64,000 bases of DNA, from assembly GCF_921293095.1 (NCBI RefSeq), contig NC_060248.1:78437243-78501242 (forward strand), read 5' to 3'. This DNA is from Ischnura elegans (lineage: Eukaryota; Arthropoda; Insecta; Odonata; Coenagrionidae). The notes under the pieces are model-generated. The model was not told the origin of the DNA and did no database searches. It saw only the letters and a list, made by a program, of their open reading frames with translations. The translations under genes and the position numbers were made by a program. Below, one piece after another: positions 1 through 12,300 of the stretch (positions are counted from its first letter, which is position 1; the number at the start of each line of letters is the position of its first letter).

Positions 1-39
1 TCTGATACGTAGAATTTAATGATTAACTTTAATTCTCAG

Positions 40-349
40 GGTCCAATCTCTGTGATAAGTTTGGATGCAGTCATTCATGTGTGATGGAGCCAACAGGTCC
101 ACAATGTATCTGTCCGAAAGGATATAGGCTTGATGGGAAAGTGTGCAAAGGTAGGTGCATTTTCTGAATTTATTAATGCAATACCTTGGTGGCTGATTTG
201 TAATCCATCCTGGTTGATTTCAGATATTGACGAGTGTAAGAAATATGGAAGATGCAGCCAGAAGTGTACCAACACCCCTGGAAGTTACATTTGTTCCTGT
301 GAAAGGGGCTACACATTGGATAAAAACAATTCATCATGTAAAGCAGAGG
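40..349 (+). CDS. yl: VgR exons: EGF-like plus calcium-binding EGF
   Basis: The first visible exon (40-150) encodes a six-cysteine EGF-like module, with [10 protein letters not shown] early and CICPKGY late. The second (224-349) starts with DIDECKKYG, the calcium-binding EGF signature, and ends CKAE. Both exons are phase 1 at their 3' ends, typical of shuffled EGF modules. They lead into the first propeller, as in LDL-receptor relatives. Confidence 0.85.
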
Positions 350-3300
350 GTAAGCATATCCCTCTTTGTTAAAATTTTCCCTCTCTTGATGTATATCTGC
401 CTGTAGCAGAGCATAGCCATCTACAAAAATAAGACTTAAACTGTAATCTACTCTAGATTTTCCTGGATTATTCATATAATTGACCACATTCCACCTGCGT
501 AATTCTTATTAATGAAATTAAAGTAATACTTTGTTAATCCATGAAAATTGTAAATGTAATTTTAATCCATCCATGGATCAAAAATGGATTAACAACTACA
601 TTCTGTTCTTGATATTAAAATCAATGGCCTATGCAATGAAATCTTAGCAATATAGCTGGTGTAGTCTAGAATTCCAATGCACTGTAAAAAAGGAAAGTTG
701 GTATTAGATGACATTGGGACGGGATCAAGTATTCAAACTAAAACTGAGGACTCACTTGCATAAAGGATGGCATACATGCTTTTAATTGAAATGATATACA
801 TAGTTCTTAATTTACCTTCAGGCAAGGCTCTAAAATGTCTCTAATATTCCAGGCCTTGATGCAGTACTTATATTCACAACTCGGCGTGAAATCAAAGGGC
901 TCTACCTAGATACGAAGATGTATTTCCCTATTCAACGAAAGCTAACTCAGTGTATCGGTGTAGCTTATGATGGAGATAGGGTATACTGGACTAACATTGA
1001 CCATGGAGAAGAAACAATTATGCGTTCTAAGATTGATGGATCAGAGATAGAGCCAGTTGTAACATCAGGTGAGTGCTTGGGGGTTGTTGTTCTTGCAGTT
1101 GTTCCTTAATGATTTCTGAAGTCATTGATCAAAAATGGACTCTCTGCCAAGATTTATTTTATTAAGAATTAATTTTTTTCACATTCTTGACTTTATTTCT
1201 AGGCCTCAGCCTTCCAGAAGAATTGACAGTGGACTGGTTGGCTGGAAACTTGTACTTCACTGATGCTGAAGCACATCACATAGGTGTCTGCACTTTGAAT
1301 GGAGACATTTGCACTGTTCTAGTGAATGCAGATGTGGATTCACCCAGAGGAATTACACTTATTCCACAGCAGGGGTGAGATTCTGATTAATTATTATTAG
1401 GGGCATAGCCAGGATGATGTTGGGGGAAATGACCTGGGGGTAAGGGGGGCTGGAACCCTCCTCTAGAGTAAATTTTAATATTTTCATCTCTAAAAATAGC
1501 ATTTTATGCTACTTTAGCTCATGAAATCAGATGATCGATGGGGCGTCAGGAAGCTGTTATGCTAAAACAGATTGTTGGGAAAGAATTTTTTTATGGGTTA
1601 TTATTCTATTAAAATTGGTTTTGGGGGCACCTGCCCCCTATTTCCCCAAAATTATAAATCATAATATGTAATTATGTACTAGTATAAATTGCACAACATA
1701 GGTCACTTACAACTATTCTTCACATTACAGATATGTATTTTGGACTGACTGGGGGCAAAAACCAATGATAGCAAGAGCTGGTATGGATGGTAGTGATCCT
1801 GTGGCATTTGTAGACAGAGATCTTCAGTGGCCAAATGGGTTGGCTCTGGATTACCCTGCTGAAAGATTGTATTGGGTTGATGCAAAATTGATGATCATCG
1901 AATCCATAAAACTTGATGGGACTGACAGGAGGGTAAGTTTGTCTTCAAATTTAAAAAGTTTATTATCTTGACTCGTTAAGGGCACTGTTAGAACTTGCAA
2001 ATTTTAAGATTGGTCCTTGATAAGCTTCAGATTTTAATGCAAAGCATTCTAAATATGTTGCAGACTTACTTTATGCACAGTTTGATTACAAAAGGGGGGA
2101 GGAAGGAAGCCTCTTGTGTTAATTCTCAAACCAACAAAAATTGCAGTGGGCACAACCTTTTCTTGTGTAATTGTTTGTTATTATGTCTTCCTAGTTTATG
2201 CTTCATTGTTTGGTACATTGCCAAGCATAGGTGTACTTGCTTGTCTAGGGTATTTAATAATTGAAAGACATAAAAGCTGGAAACATAAAGCTTGCACCAT
2301 TAACCTTAAGGTATTTTACCATCTTCCAATATTAATTTTTACTAGCTTTGGGATTTAATGAAGACATGTATCCACATGAAGTGTAAGCCTTCCTCTGGTA
2401 CAAAAGACATTTCATATGGGTCAAGTGTCATCGTGTATCCCCACCATTAATTACAAAGCTACTGCTAAGGCAAATTCTACCAGGATGAGTTAATTGGAAT
2501 CTTAATGATATTTGTCTTTATATTTACAGATAATACTGAAAGGAATCTTAAAACATCCATATTCCATTGATGTCTTTGAGGATTCAATTTACTGGAGTGA
2601 TTGGGAAGGTAGAGGTCTCCAATCATGCAACAAATTTACTGGCAAAGATCGGAAGGGGTTGTTAGCAGAAGATAGGAGACTAATTTTTGCTGTTCACATT
2701 TATCACCAAGCTCTTCATCCTCCAGTGAGTATTTATGGATAGTTAATATTCTTTGTTCATTTTCAATGCACTTAGTACTGGTTGACAATGGAGCTGCATA
2801 TTAATTGCAATCTACATAAGAGTTGATTTAACATCCACATCTTCAATTTTACTTATTAATTTTTCAATGATGGCACTTGAAGTCATCTGAATATTGAAAT
2901 TTTTCCATTAGCGAGCCATAGTGATTTTAAGAAGATATAGATTTGTTAATTTTCTTGAATTATTTTGCATAACTGATACACAGGGTGAAAACAAAAAGAA
3001 CCAGGAAATACATATGTCAGATGCCTCAAGAGGTCACATTCCCTTATATTTCAAGTGTTTGTTCCAAATGCATTGAAAAGGAATATGCATACACAATTTT
3101 CTGGCACATATTTAAAGTTCTTGTTATTTCATAGGCATGACTCATTGAAATAGGAATTTGATAAATATAATAATGGAGCAATTAATATCCTCTCCCAGGT
3201 CTCGTAGACAATGATGGCTATTGTTGGTGTAATGTTTAAATCATGATTGCTATGACTTTCTTTTTCAAGACTCATAATCCATGCAGACTGGCACAATGCA

Positions 3301-6300
3301 GTCACCTCTGTCTCTTGGCTCCTAATGGTGGGTATACTTGTGCTTGTCCATTGGAGAAAACACTTACGGATGACAAACACCACTGCAAAGGTACTGCTGA
3401 AAATGTTCAGATATTTTTTTCCTTGTTCATTCTTGCAGCCAAACTAAAGACCAAATTACTTTTTTCAGATATGTCAAATATTCCATCCATTGTTTTAGTA
3501 AGTAATGGCCATTCCCTCAAAAAGATAAAATACAAGATGCTAGGAAGACTGGAGGAAACTGAGGTCCCTCTGCAAATAATTAGAAATGTTGATTCCATGG
3601 CATATTCACCTCATATGGGTAAGTAGAAATGTTTGGAAGGCTGGAAATCTTTATATACATTTAAAAGTATATTAACGAAAAGTGTGCTCTAAACTAAAGT
3701 TTGCCCAAAGACTTAGTTAAGGTGGTTCTGTTAGGTCACTGCGCAAGTAGAAAACTTTCCCTCTAAGAACCAAATGAAATTACTGAATGCTTGTGAAAAT
3801 TATAACTAGATAAGCTGCTCTTATAACTTAACTAAGAATTAAGTCAACTATATAGCCTTTTATGGGCTAACAACCACAGACACTTCTACATGCATTAAAA
3901 TGTTCAAATTCTCAATTCAAGCTTAATTCGCAAAATCAATGTACTAGTTACAATAATGCATCTGACAAACTCTGATCAAACACAAGAGGCACCCATGTTA
4001 AACTCCAGAACATGCCCTCAAAGCATTTAGAGAACTTATTTCTATTAGAAATCTTTAGGTTCTACAGCAAAAACTGTAATTTTTTTTCACATTTTCTGTC
4101 AGGGTATTCAACCAAAATTGGTGGTGGATCTATGATGGGGGGAGAGGGGTGGAGGGCAAGGTGACTATAGCCCTCCCCTTTGGCTGGAAACACATGCTAG
4201 ATGAAAACTTAATTTTTGGAGGTTGCCGCTTTGTACAAAAGTATGAAGTATTATTTTCAGATATCTACCTACTTTAATAAATTAAAATGCCTACTAATTA
4301 GCTCTAAAATTAGGGTCCGTTTTACTCTTTTGACAAATTTCGATCCTGTCTCAGATCTAGAGGGGGGGCCAGGAGGAGATATTAAATTTTCGCTTGATAA
4401 AATGATAACTTTGGTTGGACTCACACTATTGCTGGGAGGTGACGTCCCCTACCCCACCCCATTGACCCTATCCTGGATCTGCCAATGACCAAAACCAATG
4501 GTAGTTTTGTTAAGATGGCAGTTTTACTAAACTTCCTATCCTGTGAACTTTTTCAGGCAGTGTAATAGTCTGTGACAACTTTCTGAAGTTGATGGTGAAG
4601 GTAAACCTTAAAACACTATCAATGTCAACCTTAATTAGTGGACAACTTGGAAAGGTTGAAGGAATGGACTTTGGTGAGTATTAAACAGAGAATGTTGTGT
4701 ATATGTAACATCTTTTGTATACCTGTATCAGTGGTTCAAAAGCTATAACATGTCTTAGTCTTAGCACAAGTAAAACCTTTTAAATCAAATTGCCGTAGGT
4801 ACTATAGCCTTACCTGAGAATACAACAGTGTTAAGTCTAGCAGATTATCTCAGCTTCAAAATTTAAATGCTTAATATGTTAGACATTTTTTAAATTCAAT
4901 TTAAAGTAGTTTTTCACTCAGAGATAAAACTTATTGGCCAAATAAGTTTGAAATGAATCATAATTCCATTACCTGGTGGTATATTTTGTTTCTCATGCAT
5001 CTCTATTTACTATAATTGTCATACATAATTATTCATAGTAATTGTGTAAAAGTAGGTTATCAAATACATTTATCATATACATGCAACCATTGAAAAAGTG
5101 AAAAGGATTTGTACATGAAAACAAGTGTTTTCGTGAACAAGAAAACACTTAAGATGAGAAATCTAAGTGACAACATTTTCAATTGAATGTCATGGGTTTA
5201 ACTTTGGTGGGTTCATGTGCTATATGAATATAGTTTGACATCTCAGATGTATATTTATATAAAATTTAAGTCCTGATTGGGTGAGTTGCCCTTATCTAGG
5301 ACATGGGTGTTCATGATCATTTATTTTTCTTAGTTTAAACCCCCTGACGTAAAATGCCCCAATCTGTTGAATTTGGAAAGAAATAAAAATATAAAGAAGT
5401 CTCACTTTTTTCCAGATTACCTTGGTAATAACTTGTACTGGTGTGACTCGGAAAGGAAGATGGTTGAAGTTTTGAGCATGACCAATCATGAAAGGGGTGT
5501 AGTTTTGAAAGACCTAGCTGGAGAGAGACCAATGGATATTGCAGTTGTCCCAGAGGAAGGGTAGTTGGCTAAATCACAACTTATAATACATGTATTTGAA
5601 CAATACTTTACAGGTTACTTAAATTTTCATTTTGATTCACAGGGTAATGTTTGTCTCCCTGCTTGGAGTTGATGGGAAAGCCTATATTGACCGCTTTACT
5701 ATGACTGGAAAAGGCAGGATACATGTAGTGCATGAGTCTTTGGGTGATGAGGGATTGCCTCTCACCTATGATCGTGACCTGCACAGGGTGTATTGGGCTG
5801 ATCCTGCTGCTCATAGGATTGAGAGCACATCAGTGGATGGTCTTGATCGCCATGCTTGGAAAATATCTTTGTCTCATCCCCCAGTTGACCTGACATCTTT
5901 AGGATCAAAAATATTTTTTACTAGCTCGCACAGTGTTCATTTGTCTTGGTCTGACAAATATCACTCGACCATGAAGACAGAAAAATATAACCTGGGTAAG
6001 TGAGATAAATGGGATTTATTACTTTCATCTATTCCCCATCTGATTTTGTAAACCTTTTCACAGGTGGAAATGAGCTTCCTGTACGTAAGTTGGTGGCTGT
6101 AACACCTCACTTGGATACGGACCACCCGTGCCTAAATAGGAATGGAGGGTGCAGTCATCTTTGCCTATTGGAACTAAAGAAAATGGTAGCTTGAATGTTT
6201 TGGTTATAAGTGATGAATGGAATCTAAATTTATGGTGCAGACTTAACTTGAAATTTCTTTCAGGAATGTTTCTGCCCAGTTGGTATGGTCCTTGCTAAGG

Positions 6301-9300
6301 ACAACAAGACCTGTGTTGCACCCACTCGTTGTCGATCTGATGAGTTCCTTTGTAAGGAAGATAAAAAATGCATTCCTGAGCAGTGGAGGTAATTATGTTT
6401 TAATGCTTGCTCATCAGATGAAAAATAATTTTCATCTCTACCTTTAAACAATTGTATATTCTAAATAGGCATTTTTGCAAGCTCCTTAAGAGAAAGATAT
6501 TGTTATTGGTTTGCTATAAATTGTCTGGCTTAATGCACAAGGAATGCTGTGCAATCTTCACGGCTTTTTCCCCCTTCTCCATTCTTCACCCTTAAACACT
6601 TAAAACAGGCTACAACTTCTGCATTCTTACTTCATGAAGCTTATTTAATAAATGCTGTGTATTTGCTAAAGCAATAGTCTTTATAGAAACTTCCTTTTGT
6701 GTACCCTGTTGTGCTACCTTGAAAACAATGGATATTTAAATTTTGTCTTTGTGAAGATGAAAAATAATTATGCATCAATATTCATAATGTGCATTTTATT
6801 TTGTAGGTGTGATGGGAAGTTTGACTGTGAAGATGGACAGGATGAGACAAAATGCCGAAGAACTTGCTCCTCATCAGAATTTACGTGTGAAAATGGAGAA
6901 TGTGTACCAGAAACTGCTCACTGTGATCATCACTTTGATTGTGATGATAACTCTGATGAGCACAACTGCTATAAGGAATTATGTGATGAAGGTATTAGTG
7001 GAATTTTAATAAGTATTGGTCACCTTTCTCTCAACTAGCTAAACTAAAGGATTTTAAAGGTACTGTATTTCATTACTTTCTTCCATCGAATCATTGACAT
7101 TCAGCATTACTAAGTGAGATGGTAAAGCTTCCCTCATAATGATTGCAATTACTCCGTTGTAATTTTATCTGTCAATTATTGAAACTGAATGTAAAGCAAA
7201 TTGATATCCATAGCCACCTGCACTAATGCATATGCTATTTGGATAGACAAATGTGGATGTTCTTAATGCAAAGATAATTTATAGTGGAATTGATACCTTC
7301 AAAACTCCCAACCAGCTGAAATGAATTCCTTGTTGTAAGTTCCCTAAAATCATGTCACCAAGATGATCAATGAACACATATTCAAGAATGCAGCACTTAA
7401 ACAATGTACCACTATTTTAGAGAGAAAGTAAGAGAACTAGCAAACGTTTCAAATAAAAAGCAAGCAAAACTAAAACAAGTGAATATTCTGCACATTATAT
7501 TTACATGATGATGATAATACGTAATGAAAATATTTTACCAAAAATTCATTAAAAAAAAAAAAAGGCTAGCAAGAACTATTATGACAGGATTTCAATCCCT
7601 CAATTGCCAGTATTGTGGTTTTAATTAAAATTATTTGCTTCATTGGCAGTTTTTGGGTGCTAACATAATCCTGCATGATACAATGTCACATAATTTCTTT
7701 CCCTGTTGATGTAATGGTAAATTTCTTTACTTATTATATTTTTTAGAAACTCAATTTCAATGTCTTTCTGGCGAGTGCATCAGCAGTAGATGGAAATGTG
7801 ATTCTGTTAAAGACTGTATTGATGGATCAGATGAGGAAGTGTGTGAAAGAGGTAAGTGCCAATACACATACCTGTACTTCTGTCACTGAAGCTCTCATAG
7901 TTCACTTGTTGCTGGAACCCTTCACTTATCTTTCAGTAACATGCTCACCGGAGCGGGATTTCCAGTGTTCCTCAGGTACCTGTATACCATCTTCTTGGGA
8001 GTGTGATGGTGAAATAGACTGTGCTGATGGTTCAGATGAGCATGACCTTTGCAGACGTAAGTACCTATGTATTTAGATTAACAATTCACCAATCTTATCT
8101 TAACAACCAATAATATTGCACTTAATAGTTATGATCAGCATGTGGACATGTCAAGTAGGACAGATTATGGTATCTTTTCATGAAATTTTTTTTTTAAAGT
8201 GCACCATATTTTTATCAGAATTGGCTCATGCCTACAATTTCCGAAACCTTTTCAGCCTCATGCCAAGTGAACATAATTATGTAATGCATCTATGGCTAAA
8301 TAGTGAATTACATATTTTTTTTAATGCTTTCTTGGCAAATCAGAATCGAATATAATTTCACTTGGAAATTTTAAAGCACATTTGAAGATCTTCACAACTC
8401 ATAAAGAATCATGAAGACACCTGTGGTACATAACTGAAGATGGATTTGACCCTTTCAATACTAAATGCAGAATCTCGTATACATATCATAGGTGGTGAAA
8501 AACTACCTCTGACAAATGCTGAAACTTCCACTTTTGTAGTAGCAGTCAAGACATTAAATGCTACCCTTGTGTGGAGAAAAAATTGCTGCTAGCCTTGACC
8601 ATTAATATGGGTCAAATATTTTGCACATGATTTAACCTCTCTTCTAATTCATAGATAGGACTGAGTTGAATCTTTAAATAAGTCAGTTCTCTGTACTTTG
8701 TCCTAGCTGTGAGTCTGTTTTACCTTTCCAGGAAGATAAACTATAATAAATGTTCAATGATATTAATGTTGATTTCTCTCATTACATTTGTGAAAACTTT
8801 ACCCTTATTTTGCAGGGAAAACTACTTGCAATACAAAAGAATTCACCTGCTCAAATGGATTCTGTATTGATAAAAGGCTTGTATGTGATGGTCATGATAA
8901 TTGCGGAGATAGCTCGGATGAGACATGTGAAACTGTAACTGAAGCTCATACTGAACCCCCTGAATGTTTTGATGGATTTTTCTTCTGCTCGCCTACTTCT
9001 GACATCTGTTTACCCAATTCAGCCAAGTAAGTTACTTACTATAATTTCAAAATGATGTTTTTACTTAATTTAAAAATTGGCTTATAGGTATGAAAATATT
9101 GGAATTGCAATTTCAATACAATGTGCCAATTTCAACGCACTCATATTTCTAAAATATGGAAAAGATTTAATTAACTCTAATTTATCCATTTCTATATCCC
9201 ATTAGTTCATCATACAATGCCCCAAAATCTGCACTTGGTCATAGTGAAGATTATTTATTTTGACTGATGTTTGCAGGCTAATTTTATTTTATTCTCGGTG

Positions 9301-12300
9301 AGGAATTTCATCATTGGAATGTCTCAAAGTGGATTATGACTGCCCTTATGTTTGATTAATATGCTGAGCATATGCATTGACCTGGGAGTTGAAAGTTGGA
9401 AACTTTTATTTTTATAAAATATCTTTACTAGCAATGGTTTTATCTACTTCAAGGTGTAATGGAACTGCTGAATGTCCAGATTACGAAGATGAAGAAGATT
9501 GTGGTTGCAGGAATGGTGAATTTGAATGTGACAATGGTCGGTGTGTACCAAAGGACTGGGTCTGTGACAGAGTGGATGACTGTGACGATGGCTCAGATGA
9601 AGAACATTGCACCAATCAGCCAGCCTCTGGTCCCAGAAACAGAGGGAAAGCAACTGAATCAATGGAATCAACTACAGGTAGATAATCTTGTATAGAAAAA
9701 TTATAATTTTGTAAATATAGACTGTTTCTTGTCATAGTTAAAAAAACTTCTATAGCTTCCACGTTAGTTTTCCCCTCCATTATTATGTTTTCCAAGTTTG
9801 ACTAGAAAATGATTCACTGAACATTGGTGATTTTTGGCAATTTGATCCTAAACAATTATATCTTAGGCCGGGCTTCTAATGTATTCCTCTTTTGGTCACC
9901 ACCTCCCATTTATTCTGGTATTAGTTAAACCCTCGTGCTAGATCATTTGTTTTTAATTTTGAGTGATTGTGTGCTGCCTTAAATTTTTCAGCTGAACCTT
10001 GCACAGAATTTCTTTGCTCATCGGGAGAATGCCTGCCCTACACAATGGTTTGTAACTCTGTGTCAAACTGTGCTGACGGGTCAGATGAAGGTGGACGATG
10101 TGGTAAGTTTATGATGAGACTTATATGCTTGAATATGCATCCATTACATGGTCATTTGATATGGAATATCTATACAATAAGGATATATTATTCCATAACT
10201 TTATATTCATGATGACCCACATGCTCAAAGTATTCCTCCTACAGCATGGTAAAAACCTGTAGATGTTTATAACCTGGAGGAACAGGTTGAAATGTGTGGT
10301 GGAAGTAAGAGGGGAACACCTAGTCATGGCATTAGAAATGCAATATTTCATTACAAATTTTTTAATATTGCACAATTACATAACATCCACTTACCATATT
10401 TATGTTGTCTACATTGCTTACAGAGTCATCTTGTAACATTAACAACCCATGCTCCAGTGTATGCCAAAAGACTCCATCAGGACCTGCCTGCTCATGCCTA
10501 GATGGATTTAAGCTCACTGGTGATGGTAAAACCTGCGTTGACATCAACGAATGTGAATTTGATGATGGCCATGGTCCATGTTCCCAGTTCTGTTCTAACA
10601 CCGATGGTAGTTTTAGATGTGGTTGTATTGATGGTTTCCAGTTGCGATCAGACAGGGTGTCCTGTAAGGCAGAAGGCAAGTAAAATATACTTGATCTATA
10701 AAACCTTGGGCTCTCGGTGTGAAAATGCGTATAGGTTACAATGCTATTTTCCCACTTGAAGTAATCTAAATTGCTAATTTCCTTCGAGGCGTAACACAAA
10801 TCTCTTATCTAGGATCACCTCTGGAGTACATATATGTTACTGGGGGGGAAATAAGGAGAGCCACTCATGACCTATCATATACAGATATTTTAGCATTGCA
10901 GCAAGATACTCCCATTTCTGGATTAGATCTCAATATTCAACAAAAGCAAATATATTGGATCTCAGGTAAGTGGTGAGATTATTTCAAGCCACCACACATT
11001 GTATAGTCCCAGAAGTAATAATTTTATTGTCTTTACAGGTGATACACTGAGTAGACTGAATGTGACCGATGGTAAGAGGAATGACATAAAAGGCCTGAAC
11101 CACCCCACTAAACTTGCAGTTGACTGGATTACTGGAAATGTCTACTTGGTGGAGAAGAATCGGAATACCATGATAAAAGTAAGCTGTGCATCAAAGCAAT
11201 GCTCTCTTGATTGTCGACAATTGTTAATTTTTCATCTTATTCCAGGTGTGCAATATGGATGAGAATAAGTGCATCACTTTGAAGGAGTTTATAGCTCCAT
11301 ACACTATCACCAGCATGATTGTAGAACCCAATTACAGGTCAGTAACAGGCACTGTTCAGTTTATCAGATATGTACATATTTAAATTTGGTCTGGCAGGCA
11401 GATTTTCACAGCTTAATAACAGCAATTTGAGTTGGGAATGCCATTTGTCAAAACTTAGAACTTATGGCCTTTCATTAAGGAGGGATCCATGAATGTTACC
11501 ATAGACTTTCTATTTTTTTTTTTAAATACTTTTCTTTTGACAAAAAATGCTTTAAATTTTGGTCCTTAACGTAATGTCCCATTCATTAATCGGCTGTGTA
11601 TTTAAAAAAGACACTTGGATACAAAAATATTATTGACATTAAGCATGTGGTTTAACAATTAGAAATTGACTTAAAAATTGTATGGCTTTTGCTCTTCCTT
11701 CCTTTTGCCATCTTTGGAACAACCAATATTCCAAGGGTTTGTTTTTTATGGAAATTTGAATAAGAGAGAGGACTGTACTAAATTCTGTTGACATTATGGA
11801 GAGTTTAGCTGGGATTTTATCAATAGACTGGATCATGCATGGTGCATTATTTTCTGTACAGATTACTCATCTGGAGCCAGTCATCTAACTGGATATTGGG
11901 ATCAGCTGATAGTGAAATTTGGAGAATGAGTCTGGATGGAAGTAAGGTAGGGAGGGATCAAGCATTGGTTTCTGGTAATCTGAATTTGGTTAGTGGAATG
12001 GCTGTGGATCATGTTCTGCAGAGATTGTATTGGGTTGATCAGAAATTACAAACACTATCATGTATAGATCTGGATGGTGCAAATAGAAAGCTGCTGCTTC
12101 GGAAAAAAGTAAGTGCTTGGAATTCCTACTCCATTTTCATTTCACAATGTGATCAAGTTGGTATGAATTTTGGCTCTAATTCGGAAACTTCATCATATCA
12201 CATTCCCAGGTTCATCATCCAATTGGCCTCTCCCTATTTGAAGATCATATTTTCTGGTCCACGGCTGGGTCTGGAAAAATTACTAAGTGTAGGCGCTTCC

